Positions 51,188 to 62,389 of a stretch of DNA of 64,000 nt are shown here, in pieces. Under the pieces are notes generated by a model. It saw nothing but the letters and a program-made list of their open reading frames with translations. It was not told the DNA's origin and did not search any database. The position numbers and the translations under genes are program-made. How positions within the stretch are numbered: position 1 is the stretch's first letter; every line of letters begins with the position of its first letter. The stretch is from Phoronis australis (Eukaryota > Phoronida > Phoronidae): NCBI GenBank assembly GCA_002633005.1, contig NMRA01000413.1:210790-274789 (forward strand). The letters run 5' to 3'.

Positions 51188-51390
51188 TACGTCGTAAAAT
51201 GTAAGAATTTTGTAAAGTGTAACAACTGTTACATTTCACGCAAAATGTAACAACTGTTACATTTCACGCCATTGTTATATTTTACATTGCTAAGCCTCTC
51301 CTAAAATGTTACAAGTTGTTATATTTTACGTAGTTGTTACATTTTACGTCAAATGCACAGGCAAGAAACTTATCATTGTTATATTTTACG
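51188..51390 (+). repeat. left inverted arm of the foldback element
   Basis: Contains TGTAACAACTGTTACATTTC twice in tandem (51218-51270 region) plus three further TTGTTATATTTTACG/TTGTTACATTTTACG words. Each TGTAACA...TGTTACA pair is itself a small palindrome. Confidence 0.75.
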
Positions 51391-51714
51391 TCATATTACA
51401 AAGAGAATGACCAAAATCAAGAATAAGTGGTATCTGACAAAGCAGGGAGGTACTCGAAAATTTTTGGACGAGCAGTGCTGCCCAAAAAATTGGATACCTA
51501 CCCGTTTAGAGAGTGGGCCTGGGCAAAAAATCACATCTTCGCACAGTCCTGTTCCAGAAATTCAGAAAAGGCACCCTTTTAGATACTACTTTGTACATCT
51601 TGGAGAGTATTTTTGCTGTGACAAAACACCCTTTTGGGCGGCACTTTTCGTATACCTCTTCTATAGGAATGCCCTCCGGACTGACATGGAATGAATTTTG
51701 GCTACCAATTATCA

Positions 51715-51832
51715 TTTTTATTACTATTACATTACTATTAGTGCTATTAGTACCATTTCTACTATTTTTGCTATTACTAGTATTATTACTTTCATTACTC
51801 GTTATCGGTATCGTTATCATAATTACTAGACA
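51715..51832. repeat. imperfect ATT/ACT simple repeat
   Basis: A run of ATTACT, ATTAGT and CTATTT words, low complexity. Open frames over it (N/S-rich on one strand, L/I-rich on the other) are artefacts. Confidence 0.85.
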
Positions 51833-51974
51833 CAGTGCAATATACGTAATACATGTTTTAGCAAAGTGCTAATCCATCAGGGGATTCAAAGTTTTTAAAC
51901 TCATCTCATTTATGGTTCATTTTCAGCGGGCTTCCCATAGTAGACAGCGAGTGCTTAAAGAGATTCCCATCTTC

Positions 51975-52075
51975 ACCCTTAAGGTTATCACAAACCTTAT
52001 TTAGTGGCCTCCATTCTAACTCGTATATCAAAAAACTAAGCTTTGTCAACTAGTAAAAGTATATATTTTCTGAAA
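51975..52075 (+). repeat. dispersed repeat (copy of 8648-8745)
   Basis: Same words as 8648-8745, inside the foldback element. Confidence 0.7.
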
Positions 52076-53333
52076 GATAAAAGATCAGGAATGTAAAAAT
52101 GTTTTGTATTTATGTACCATTATTATTACGTTAACACCGTTTTTAAGTCAAAATTTCCATTTTTAAGAAAGGCACATTTATAGCAAAATAACCCCTCGGT
52201 TGATTTAATGAAACCTTTTTTTAAATGAAAACTCCACCTTTTGCCTCAAAAACGCTGTTAGGGACTTCGTTTGGTTTCTATGAAAAATCAACTCACACAA
52301 ACGAAAGGTATTTTGGTAAAAAATAGAAGTCGTATTCGTCTTCTGTTATATTACATAAAAACTAAAAAAACAGTGCAGGTGGTCTGATGTCATTTGCGGT
52401 GCATCAGACGTGCGCAGGCCTCATAGTTGGGCCCATTGCACAAAACACCTGAGCAAAGGCACGGGACCCCAATTACGGCTCCTCGTGAAGAAAGTTTTCA
52501 AGTCTGCCAGTCTCCTTTAGGAAAACGGACAGACGTTTCCATTTGTTGCCATGCACTATATGTTGTAGGCATGTAACAGTGCCATCCAGTAGATTGCTCC
52601 TTAGCCTATAAAAAGCTGGGCAAGACTCAACCAGGTGTACATTACATAAAAACTAGGCTTTTATATGGAAAATCCTGATAGAGTTTTTGAGATTGATGAA
52701 TAAATATTAAGCTTGGAAAGTTTCAGAGAAATCCACCGAGAACTCGCGTTCCATATGTTCAAATAAATTCGATTTGCCGAGGCCGAGAAAATGCCAATTA
52801 AACTGGGACGAGTGAAAATCTCAGTCTTTGGTTAATTATTCGGTGAAAACTTGTTTTCGTTCAATATAACCTATGCATGCCTAAAACATGTCAAGTATTT
52901 CAACATTCACTCCCAATGTCAATAGAATTTGCGGCACATAATTAACTTAATTATCATTAAAACGTACCGTCCCCAGCCACGAGGTGAGATCAACTGTTGT
53001 TGTTGTTTGACCTTCTTAAAAGTACGTCACAGTTCATTGTTATACACACGTCACGTGCCGGGAGACTGATACGAAACCAAGTAAAAACTGGATAACAAAA
53101 ATCGAGTCGGTGGTTAAAGCATGTCGTTAGCATGAGGTCGAAACAGCGAAATGTCAATTTACTTATTGAATTAAGGAATTTTGGTGTGGATTTATCTCTT
53201 TCATGCCGTATTTGATGTATTCATGACCAAAGAGGCGTTATCAATGGTCGTATATGCATGTAGACGCACAACTCCCTCAGGATCAAAACTACGTAATGTT
53301 ATTGTTTTCCCCGGAACCGTTCCATCATAATTA

Positions 53334-53465
53334 CACCTCGTTCACTCAATACTATGGGGACTCGGTGAATGAAAGGACTGAGGGGCCATGCAAGTACGAA
53401 GTTGTTCTGTACCTGGCAGGAGATTGGATTTGAGTGACAACCCCGTAACCTTTGACCTCGGATAA
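53334..53465 (+). repeat. dispersed repeat (copy of 9150-9262)
   Basis: Second copy; lies inside the foldback element shortly before its small open frame. Confidence 0.65.
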
Positions 53466-53479
53466 GTTGGGTGTGACCT

Positions 53480-53707
53480 GTGAGCGCCAACAAAAGATTT
53501 CAAGAACGCTTTAACAATAGAAACTTGTTACCTGATTCTGTAAACTCCATTCGTCTGGAGTTAAAACTGTACGAGTACATTTTTTACTATACCAAAAAAC
53601 TACTCATGTTAAGAAAAACAATAGAGAGCACAAAGGGATACATTTATCAATACGAGCTAGCGCATTTGATAGAATTTCATTCAAACAATCTGAGAAAGAA
53701 GGCGTGA
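53480..53707 (+). CDS. 75-codon open frame inside the foldback element, unrecognised
   Basis: MSANKRFQERFNNRNLLPDS then VNSIRLELKLYEYIFYYTKK and so on to HSNNLRKKA. Rich in K, N, Y and I, with no known motif. AT-rich composition makes chance open frames easy. It is listed because it is the longest plus-strand frame in the right half of the element. Confidence 0.2.
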   Translation: MSANKRFQERFNNRNLLPDSVNSIRLELKLYEYIFYYTKKLLMLRKTIESTKGYIYQYELAHLIEFHSNNLRKKA

Positions 53708-53749
53708 AGTGTATGAACCGTTTTCCTCCGTGTAAAAAATACCATGTAA

Positions 53750-53949
53750 ACTCATGAAATATAGCGTCACTTTCGTGAAATGTAACAATGGTATATTTTT
53801 CGCATGTGTATTGGACGTAGGTTGTAACAATTAAATAAAATGTTACAACTTGGTACATTTTAGGAGAGGTCTAATATACGTAAAATGTCACAATGGAGTA
53901 AAACGTGACATTTGTTACATTTTACGAAATTGTTACATTTTACGGCGTA
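53750..53949 (-). repeat. right inverted arm of the foldback element
   Basis: Read on the minus strand it repeats the left arm's order: CGTAAAATGTAACAA words, then ACCTCTCCTAAAATGTACCA, then further TGTAACA words near ACCATTGTTACATTTC. Identity is lower in the middle than at the outer 45 bases. Confidence 0.72.
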
Positions 53950-55230
53950 GCAAGCGTCGCCGTATTGCATATTGTGCTTCTACAACTAGAAACGCAATCT
54001 AACTAACAACCAGAACTATTTTCAAGATCTATAATACACGGGATTGTTGTGAGATATGACATGCCTATGAAGGACATAATCTACTCAGTTGTATAGCAAG
54101 TATCTCATAGCACCCTAAAGAAAGCAAAATATTAAAAACCTAGATAACGAGATTATACAAGAAGACTTAACATGAACGATTAAAGCGTCAACAAGAAATT
54201 TGACACAAATGATTGAAATACTGTCGATTAAAATATCACATTTGTTAACTGGAATGTAAAAAATCAACAGATGAATTACTTTGAAGGACGCCAGAGTCGA
54301 GATTGTTCCATGGCAGGACACCAGAATGAAAGAAATGCGTACCAAAATTACTTCTGATATTTAATTTAGATATTGCCACTGTCACTAGACCTAATATTTC
54401 TTGTGTGAATCTAGTGGGTAATTTATTTTGTTACAAAGATACTCACTCAGAAACCATGCCATTGTCTCTTGAACATAGCTAAACACATAGGCCTATAAAA
54501 ACTTCTACGCATATCCAAAGCGACACACTTATTTATTTATTTGCCAGCAAAATAGTTCGTGAAGCCGAATTCTACAATTGATATAAACTAAATTTGACAC
54601 CATTATTACAAAAGTTCTCTAAAACGTCACAATATTCTAACCGTGACAAACCTAAAGCTATGTGTAATACATTTAGATAGACAACGTTCAAACGCCTTCC
54701 TACCTGATGAGACAACGGTCTTCAACTGTTCAGCGCAGTCTCAACTAAAGCAATAAAAGGTTAAAATTACTAATCTTCAGTAATTTCAGTTTCATTTGAA
54801 ACATTTTAAAACTAATGTCCATGTTTGACCAAGACACAATTAGCAATTAAGCTCTAGAAATATGTAATTCTAGCCGTTAGGCGGGTGGAGCAACACATCG
54901 ATCGATACTGATACTTAATATTCTGTCCGCAATTCTATATATGATATTTTTTATTCCGATACCACATAATATTTGAACCTGAATCTCTTAAGTAGATATC
55001 TGTTCCGGGTGCAGGCCGAGAACAAAACTCTTTCTGTGTAGAGATGTTGGCGGTCATAATTCCCAGTGTATCGGAAGCAGCTAAGGGAGATTTGAGAAAA
55101 ATTGCGCGACATGTCTTTCGTCCGTTTTTGTTTCTGTTTCCAGAAAAATTGCCCCCTAAGTCGAGCGAAAACTGATTTTCATCAAACCACACTTATATTT
55201 GGATTGAAGACACATGAAGAAACAGCGTGA
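53950..55230. other. no gene seen
   Basis: AT-rich; short minus frames only. Confidence 0.5.
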
Positions 55231-55338
55231 CTTTCCATCCGGGTCAAGTCCCCGGGCTGGCTTCTTTGAACTACGAAAATATGTCTAAGTCTTGAAAAAC
55301 GGGCCGTTCCAGTTTCAGAAGTGGGTCTTTGAATTTTT

Positions 55339-55857
55339 TTAGTCTCGGAAAATGCACCGTTCATCGGATATGTGTGCTTTTTTCAGAAGGACGTGGAAAA
55401 GGGCAGACCGGGGTGGCCACCGGGAGCTGTGGGTAATAAAGCAACCTCGATTAACATACATCCCGAAATGGAAATTTGCAAAAACAGGCCGTTGTGGCAA
55501 GCTTCCCTCGACGTCCACAGTAAGGTTCTCTGCGGACCCGTGCGACAACCGCCGCATCGACATGTAATAATGGTTCATAGCCAAATCCGCGGGCCAGTCT
55601 CTGTGGACGGCGAGTGCCACGTCGCGATGGATTCTATTTGTCCAGTCAGCCTAGGGCTCCAGAGGGCCCAACCTAGAAAAATTGCAACAGAAGGTTTTTT
55701 GCATAAATGGCATCTTCAAACATCCCTTGGTCACAGAGAAAAGTCTACCGAAATCGGAGTGGCGGAAGTCGGTTTTTCAAGACGGCGGAAAAATGGCCGC
55801 CAAAACCGGTGTTTATTGCTTTTTGGCATTTTACTCTTATGCAACTGCTGGAAATAA
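55339..55857. other. GC-rich patch with long open frames on both strands
   Basis: Minus 55620-55339 (93 codons, PADLAMNHYYMSMRRLSHGS) and plus 55372-55857 (161 codons, partly over the repeat arm at 55680) overlap. The GC-rich stretch 55230-55680 explains the lack of stops. Neither product is recognised and neither has convincing splice borders, so no gene is called. Confidence 0.3.
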
Positions 55858-56343
55858 CACAATAAAGCTTGTCATTGGTTATATACTTTTCAGGCATACC
55901 AATCAAAAGATGCCAATCAATTTTCAGTAAAATAAAACCAATATGGCTGACAAAATGGCGGCCGAAACGACATTTTGGTACATGTTGCAAAAATTCTTTT
56001 CTTATTTTGCCCTGAAAATGGCAAAATTTCTATGCATTTGTAAGTTAAACTGTCAGACTGTAGGTTTGTTTAAAAGCTAGCTATGCTTTGAGATTGTGCA
56101 TAGATGGAGAGTAAATAATCAAATCCAGTAATTAATTTATTATATGATAATCCTTAATTAGACAATTAAGTAACCAACTACAAAGAAGAGTAACTACACT
56201 AGCGCCCTCTTTAAAGATTACTTTACTCAATCGACCAAAATAATCTTCGCCTTATCTGCTATCCAAGCTAGGACTCTCCACTTGTTGGATGACTGTCCTG
56301 TTGGTGAATCTTCGAACTACACACACTGTAAAGCGACAGTGTA

Positions 56344-56467
56344 CTTGCTGGTCACCGTCTCTGGTGTTGCAACACTTGCAGGCAATTTCTTCTACCCGCG
56401 ATTCTTCTTGCTGGTCACAGTCTCTGGCTGATGACGCAACTCTTCAGGTAGTATCTTACTACCCACG
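56344..56467 (+). repeat. 62-bp tandem duplication
   Basis: CTTGCTGGTCACCGTCTCTG at 56344 and CTTGCTGGTCACAGTCTCTG at 56406. The rest of the unit (ACTTGCAGGCAATTTCTTCT / ACTCTTCAGGTAGTATCTTA) is diverged. Confidence 0.7.
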
Positions 56468-57079
56468 GTGCAAGAGACAAGCTCTTAGTTAACTTCCTGT
56501 TCGTTATCCCGGCCTTGGCCCTTGCCAAGATCCTTTCTAGAATCCTCCACGAGATGGCTCTGTCGTAAAATTGCTTCTGTACACCGTAGCAAGTCTTTAT
56601 GCTTCAACTACTATAGCGCATCTAAATATCTTGTTGACTTAAGCTCATATTATAATATTCTACTTATTTAGTGATTGGTTAATAAAAAGCACATGATTAT
56701 ATCCACTCATATTATTGGCTGTTACAGTTTGTTCTCAGAATTTTCTAGAATCTCTAGAGTACTTTGACCCCAGAACCCAAAGTTGTAAACACCAGATTTT
56801 GACGTTAAAGTACAGGTCAACAAGTCTAACCCCATGATTTAAAAGTACATATGCACAAATTTTGGGAAACTTAAAATGGATCTATTCTTACTAATTACTT
56901 AATCAATACATGCATTTATTCTGACATAAACAATTGAAAATATCTGGACTGATTGGAGAGGAAAAAAAATGGCTGTGCCAACAGTTGTTGAGTCCTTGCA
57001 GGTTCAATTTGCTTAATCAGTGAAGGTGTACTAGTCTTGCTCAGTGCAGACAGACTATTGTGTAGGTTGTGTTTATATG

Positions 57080-57475
57080 CGAGGCAGTGTTGGCCATTTC
57101 TTATATTTTTGTGTCAAATGTGGAAATTTAAATGACTTGCAACGCAGGCGATTTGTGGAAAAGGTATCATCAAGCGTAGCCCAAGTCCAAATACAGTCAT
57201 TACCACCAACTGCTTCCAGGACAAAAACAAGAGTGGTCAAGTATCTGTGGCAGTGACCTAGAACTGCTGGATTGAGGATGGATGGAAAACTCATTCCCAT
57301 GACGACGGACCAGCCAGCAGCACCAGAGAACCTGCTGATGTTAAGATGCTCCAGCAAGACCAACTGCATGTCCAAGAGATGTACTCACAAGAAGTTAGGA
57401 TTGTCGTGCTCGGTTGTATGTGGAGAATGCAGTGATATAAGCTGCAGCAATTCATTCTCAATTGAAAGAGATTAG
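57080..57475 (+). pseudogene. repeat-encoded protein remnant with LPPTAS box and Cys-rich tail
   Basis: In shifting frames: SSVAQVQIQSLPPTAS, EWSSICGSDLELLD (then a stop), MDGKLIPMTTDQPAAPENLL, and RCSSKTNCMSKRCTHKKLGL, SCSVVCGECSDISCSNS. This order (QxLPPTASAxxxHS, VQxWxGxDLxPTEWGW, G.L.P..T..PAAPxxLL, then MIRCxCKTGCxxxRCxCRKxGLxC...CGxCxGxSCxN) recurs in uncharacterised, highly copied proteins of aquatic invertebrates. It is remembered as a pattern, not by name. At least two frameshifts and a stop. Confidence 0.5.
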
Positions 57476-58393
57476 TTGTGTAAATACTTGTTGGTTGTGT
57501 ATAGATTTTGATTACAGACTGAGAATTACTGCACTGAACACATCTGTAACATCACCAAAGAGAAGCCTAGTGGGAGCTGTTCAAGCGCTTATAAACTGTT
57601 TAACTTGCTAAACACACCTTACTAAAACTTTCTCCTGTCTCAACTGTTGCTGTATTCACTAGCATTTATAACTAACTAGAGGTGACACAAACGGTCTATT
57701 GGTGTGGATAGTATATTGCTGAATTAGTCGCGGATAATTATTTTCGACATAGCACATTTTTACGGAGGCGAACCTGATGTTCTCACCCAAATAAGTTGTT
57801 ATTTCAGGTTTAACAATCTTGAAAATGTTAGTCGTATAAATCAGAGCCAGACAAAAATAATTTTATGGACATGTTGATCTCTGAAACTCAGAATGTGAAA
57901 TCTGGGAAGATGGTGTATCTCTGGAGTCTGAAGTTCTTACACCAAGCAACTATTTGGTGGCCACATTAGAAAATGGTAGAAGTAATTGTTAGAACCAAAC
58001 GCAATTAGTCTCAATAGATTAGTCAACCCGGAAAACCAATGGTGCAATGTTTGAATCAACACAATACACTAATCTGTTTGTGCGAAGCTGTGTGTCTCGA
58101 AGTAGTTTTGGCGGCCATCTTGTAAAATGGCGGATGGTGTCACCGCAGCCATGCAAAACTATTTCCACGGATTTGCTGACCCACAGAAGATACGTAAACC
58201 TTTTTGAATCTTTACTCTATCACATTCCACTCTCAAGTTATAATGGTCATATGCAAATCTTGCGGCCATTTTGTCCGCCCTCTTGAATAACCAACTTCCA
58301 CCACCCCGATTCCGGAAGGCTTTCTTTCTCACAGTAAGGGGTATGAGACGATACAATTTATGCAGTAAAACCTTCTGTTGCAATTATTTCAGG

Positions 58394-59902
58394 GTTATCC
58401 GTAGAATGACTGGACTGAAAGTGTGCATGCTGGGTTTGTAAGACGGTACAAAGAAGCGGCGGCTCAATCGCACATGATCACAGTGAGTGTCCCTCACCTC
58501 TGTTAGCTTACCGGTCGTGCCTGAGAACGGCGATGTGTCCGTGACATTCAATTTTTCCCGGCAGCAGTTTTGTGTTGTTTATACGGCGATGTTCGTGTAG
58601 CCTGCGAAGTTTTGTGAATATTTATTCCCTCAGTAATTCAGCTCATTTCAAAAGTCCAAACATACAGCTTCTTACGGTTTAACGGTGCAATGTTTAGAAA
58701 TTACTTCTTAATAAAAGAACCTGAAATTAGTTTTCGGGTCTGAGAAGTAAGCATCCTTAAATTGATGGGAATTATAAGCCGTCCAGCACATAGAATATAT
58801 GAAATAGTTTGAATCTGTAATAGGCTTGTTTGAGAAAAAACTTCAACGTTTGGTCAGCCACTGATGACTTTATCAAGCCTGTGCGACATCTCCTGAGAAT
58901 GAGATAAACAGCTGGGAGTTCGTTAACACTCGATCCCAAGTGAGTGACCAGTTAAGAGTGACTCCGTATAAAAACCAGCAAGTAGAGTCTATTCCCAAAA
59001 CCACAGATTTTTTGAGACTTATCACATGATTTTGCTTTGGTGAGATGTAGGAAATTCTCGCTATTTAAGCATTTTCATCCATTATTTCTCTTTTTACGAC
59101 ATGTACCTCCATTTTGTAACAAAACTGGACACTGAAGTAGACATATTTGAATGTCTTTTACTAGCATATATAGCTAGCTGATAACAAATGAGTGATACGG
59201 TATTAAAGGACTATAATTGAATAATTTAATGGCACATTTTTCAAATATGTATGATTTGATTTTGTATGATAAAAACGGCTATTTTGAAGGATTTCTCTGA
59301 AGCCATTTTTGGCTAAATTTGGCACTCTGTAGCAGCCATATTGCACCTTTCCGAAAATTTACTTCATGATAATTTGCTCAGTCATTTCTAACTTATTCAT
59401 AATCTAAAATATAAAATCTTGCCTCTCGCACTGTTTTTGCTTACAAAGTATTACACGAAATGCACTTGGTCATATTTGCCTGTTCTCAGTTGCCTCGGCT
59501 CTTGGAACATGTAATTAGCTTGCAAAAACACGTCGTAAATAGCTTGTATCTTAGAGAAAAAGCAGACAGCATTACTAATAACCACTCCCTGAAAACCACA
59601 CTGATGGTTATTGGGTATTTCTTATAACAAAAATTATACACATAAATTATGATTAGCATGCTTGCTTCTTCTGTATCATAGACTGCGTCACTTTTTGATT
59701 CCATGGGGACTGTGGACACGACTGCAAGCCGAATCTGCTTTGCTCTCGTTTTTTATCTTGTTGTGAGAGCCACTGGTATAGAAAGGGGAGCACCCAAGTG
59801 AAAACACCCAATAGAAAACAATTTTATCAATGACAGACATTAGGTCAATAAATTTCGACACAAGTAGCGGTACTCTGGATTTTATACCCAATGACTACGT
59901 TT
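58394..59902. other. no gene seen
   Basis: AT-rich, with GCCATTTTTGGC / GCAGCCATATTGCACC words (59300-59345) like those in the 55.7-kb arm; possibly old copies of the same repeat. Confidence 0.45.
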
Positions 59903-60195
59903 GTGGCGTAGCAAGGCGGGTGTCAGGTATCCCCAGGCGCCTGCCGAAGAGGATGCCAAACAGGTGCTGTCCAAGGGGGCATAACCAGGCATCTGTTGAC
60001 TGGAGGTTATAGCAACCGACCGGGGTGGGGCTGGGATGCCACTTGAGATGTCGGCACATGGGCGGTGCAGCCCCCCCCCTGTGGTGCACCGCCCACCATA
60101 GGCGGCATAGCACTGAAAAAGTGGTGCTATAGCCACCCCCCGCCCTAGACCCCTGGGTGCGAAGGGGCAAGGAGGTGCTCGCTACACCACTGGAC
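59903..60195. mobile_element. MITE with GTGGYGTAGCRAG ends
   Basis: Left GTTTGTGGCGTAGCAAGGCG and, inverted, right CCAGTGGTGTAGCGAGCACC. About 290 bp, GC-rich, containing the GGCATAGCACTGAAAAAGTG module shared with 6424 and 41878. Frames over it are artefacts. Confidence 0.6.
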
Positions 60196-60738
60196 TGACT
60201 ACTGTCATTTCAGGTGTTCAAGGTACAGAATGCTGGGTGAACCCCGCACCAAATTCTTTTCGTTGAACATTGCATCTGAATTGACTCCACCACTGGTCCT
60301 GCTCAGTCACAAAATTACCTAATCTGGTTAGTAGGTCATCCTCTGTCTGGCACTGGCCTTGATTTATGAGTTACTTTACAGCATCTCAGATGTTCTTATA
60401 TGTTACGAAAAATAAGACACATAATTTCCAGAAAAATGATATCTTAATTCAGTGAAATTTTTCTCTCATGTCCTCTTACTTGTAAATCACCGATCTCCAG
60501 TTTGAAAGCTATAATAGTTGGTAAACCTTAATTCATAAATTCAATTTATTTCTATAATATTTAAGTTTTTAATTGGTTTTGAGTAAAAGCATTATTTGAC
60601 AAAAATAGCCCGGCTTTTCTTAAAAGGTCACAACCTCCGACCCCGGGCCTCTGACATAGAAAGTAGTTACAAAGCCGGGAAGAGTCAGAAAAGGTAAATC
60701 TATTCATTGCAATGTTTCTCATTTAGTATGTGGTATAA

Positions 60739-60846
60739 ATAGATTATTACATGTTCTCAGCCGTTATCCCCCGTTATCTAGAGCTCGGGTGGATTTTGGA
60801 GAATTATTGCCCGAGGGGATAACGACTTCGCCATGTAATAATCTAT
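60739..60846. mobile_element. 108-bp palindromic MITE
   Basis: ATAGATTATTACATG at 60739-60753 is exactly inverted at 60832-60846. Inner arms GCCGTTATCCCC and GGGGATAACGACTTCG extend the hairpin. Confidence 0.75.
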
Positions 60847-61184
60847 ACGTAACACTGAATTGGCTAAGCATTATCTGAAGCAATGTTGTCACGTAGACGA
60901 TAGGCTTAAACATATAATACGTATGCATATTTCATTAAATCAAGACTGTAGCAATTGTTGGAGATCTTTTTCCACGCCTCTTCATATTCACAGATCTGAT
61001 TTTTTTTGTATCTTGAGAAGACAGTAACGTGACTTGCATTATCACTTCACAATTACTAAATACATTATTGTTAGCACTCTCTCGGTTTAATAGACCGGGA
61101 TCCCAGAGCTTTTTTGGGCATGAAAAGGTAACCAATTTTCTTTGGTGCCACAGTGCTCTATGGGTATCCTGATGCTTGGAAATG

Positions 61185-61590
61185 GCCGTCTGGCGGGTTC
61201 GCCCTGGTGGGTGTGGTCAGGGGAGCCAAGAGAATTGCACTAAAAAATTGAGCTAGATCAACTTTTCTGGTAACCACTTAAAACTGCCTTCAATACCTGC
61301 TACGTCATCCAATGTATCAAAATTGGTCACTGCCAGACAATTTCAGTGGTGGGGAGTACCCGCCAGACGAACATATACAGGGTACAAAAATTGATCTAGA
61401 TCAATCCAAGAGGTAACCGCTTGAAACCAGTCGCAAAATATTCACCGTAAGCCCAGGTATCACGAATGAACACTGACAGACAAATCTAGTGGTGGGTTAC
61501 CCCCGCCAGACACGCCCAAATACCAGAATTGAGCTAGATCAACCCATCAGGTAACCGTTTGAAACCAATTGCACGATGTTCAGCATCACT
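61185..61590 (+). repeat. degenerate tandem repeat, about three units of 130-150 bp
   Basis: Each unit holds GTGGTGGGxxxxCCCGCCAGAC, then a TTGAnCTAGATCAAcC word, GGTAACCxCTTgAAAC and a closing ATGAACACTGxCAGACAA-like word. The first unit is most decayed. Confidence 0.6.
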
Positions 61591-61888
61591 GAACATGGAA
61601 CAACAGTTANGCCACTAAGTCTGTACGACATAGGTCACCGCACAAGGTGAGAGATTTTTGTCAGCAAGTTTATGTCAGGGCATGAAAACCAGAAAAATCG
61701 CGCCTGAGGTTGGAGCGACCTCACAAGTCCATGCGAAAACAGCGGATTACTCCACATAATTCACTATTAAAAACAAAACCTAAAAACCCGTCCAAGACGG
61801 ATATCACATTGTGTTTGCACTAATTTCCATTTTTCGTTGTCCTATTTTACCAGTCTAAACTGCGTCCTTTTGTTTTCGGACGAGTCAT

Positions 61889-62386
61889 TTGATGCAACTG
61901 CTAAAAGGAATAATAACCAAAATTCCGTCTTTTGCTGTCGCCTGCGTTATGTTTGCGCGCCATCTACCTTCATTTCACACAGTGATTAATGGCAAATTTG
62001 GCAAAACTGGTCAGTTTTTGGCAATCTTCGTCTTTCTCATAAACCGAGCCCACAGAGAACTCCAGAGATGCGTCAAGAACAATGACTTCAGTGGCTGTAT
62101 CAACATTTTCCCGACTATGCTAGATGTATTCTTTGCCCTGAACCGCCCAAACTACGCCAGATGGGGAACATTGTTTTACCAAAAATTGAAATTGGCAAAC
62201 CCAATATTACGTGAAGCGCTGGAAGACGGTGCGTTCTCAGTTCTACGTACGAGGAAGAACTTCAATAGGTCGGCTGTTGACCTCTCTTTGAAACAGTCTG
62301 TATTTTTTATGTTCGATATGGTGTTCTCCAAAAATGCTGAAAACACCTCTGCGGCACGTGATATTGGGTACGTATGGTCGTGTTAG
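61889..62386 (+). pseudogene. 165-codon open frame, repeat-encoded protein fragment
   Basis: Runs from ATG 61890-61892 area to a TAG at 62384. The informative part is CINIFPTMLDVFFALNRPNY, ARWGTLFYQKLKLANPILRE, ALEDGAFSVLRTRKNFNRSA and VDLSLKQSV. The block FALNRPNYARWGxLYxxxL...FxVxRTxxxFxxxxxDLxLEQxxN is one I associate with the same multi-copy family as the 57.1-kb remnant (a part nearer the N-terminus). The longest intact frame on the plus strand; upstream and downstream parts are not open. No zinc or catalytic motif is visible in it. Confidence 0.5.
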
Positions 62387-62389
62387 ATT

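Larger units (their letters stand above)
51188..53949. mobile_element. foldback element with long TGTAACA-rich inverted ends (2.76 kb)
   Basis: The left end (51188 to about 51390) starts TACGTCGTAAAATGTAA. The right end (about 53750-53949), inverted, starts TACGCCGTAAAATGTAA. Both arms contain CCTCTCCTAAAATGT in the matching place and are built from repeated AAAATGTAACAA / TTGTTACATTTTACG words. Inside are a simple-sequence stretch (51715-51830), a repeat shared with 8.65 kb, and a small open frame at 53480-53707. No transposase was recognised. Confidence 0.7.
55680..58393. mobile_element. candidate 2.7-kb element: inverted 125-bp arms around a cysteine-tail protein remnant
   Basis: ATTGCAACAGAAGGTTTT at 55681 recurs inverted at the right edge (58385-58368). 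Both arms continue through ATAAAT, a GAAATCGG/GGAATCGG word, GGTGGAAGT/GGCGGAAGT, TTCAAGA and GGCGGAnAAAATGGCCGC over about 125 bp. Between them are a 62-bp tandem duplication and a decayed cysteine-rich protein frame. Whether arms and protein form one transposon is inference. Confidence 0.5.

Noticed and set aside
51506-51872. Overlapping frames of 104 and 119 codons on opposite strands
   Set aside because: Both read through an ATT/ACT simple repeat (poly-Asn/Ser on one strand, poly-Leu/Ile on the other).
59882-60170. Minus-strand frames of 84-91 codons
   Set aside because: They lie within a GC-rich MITE.
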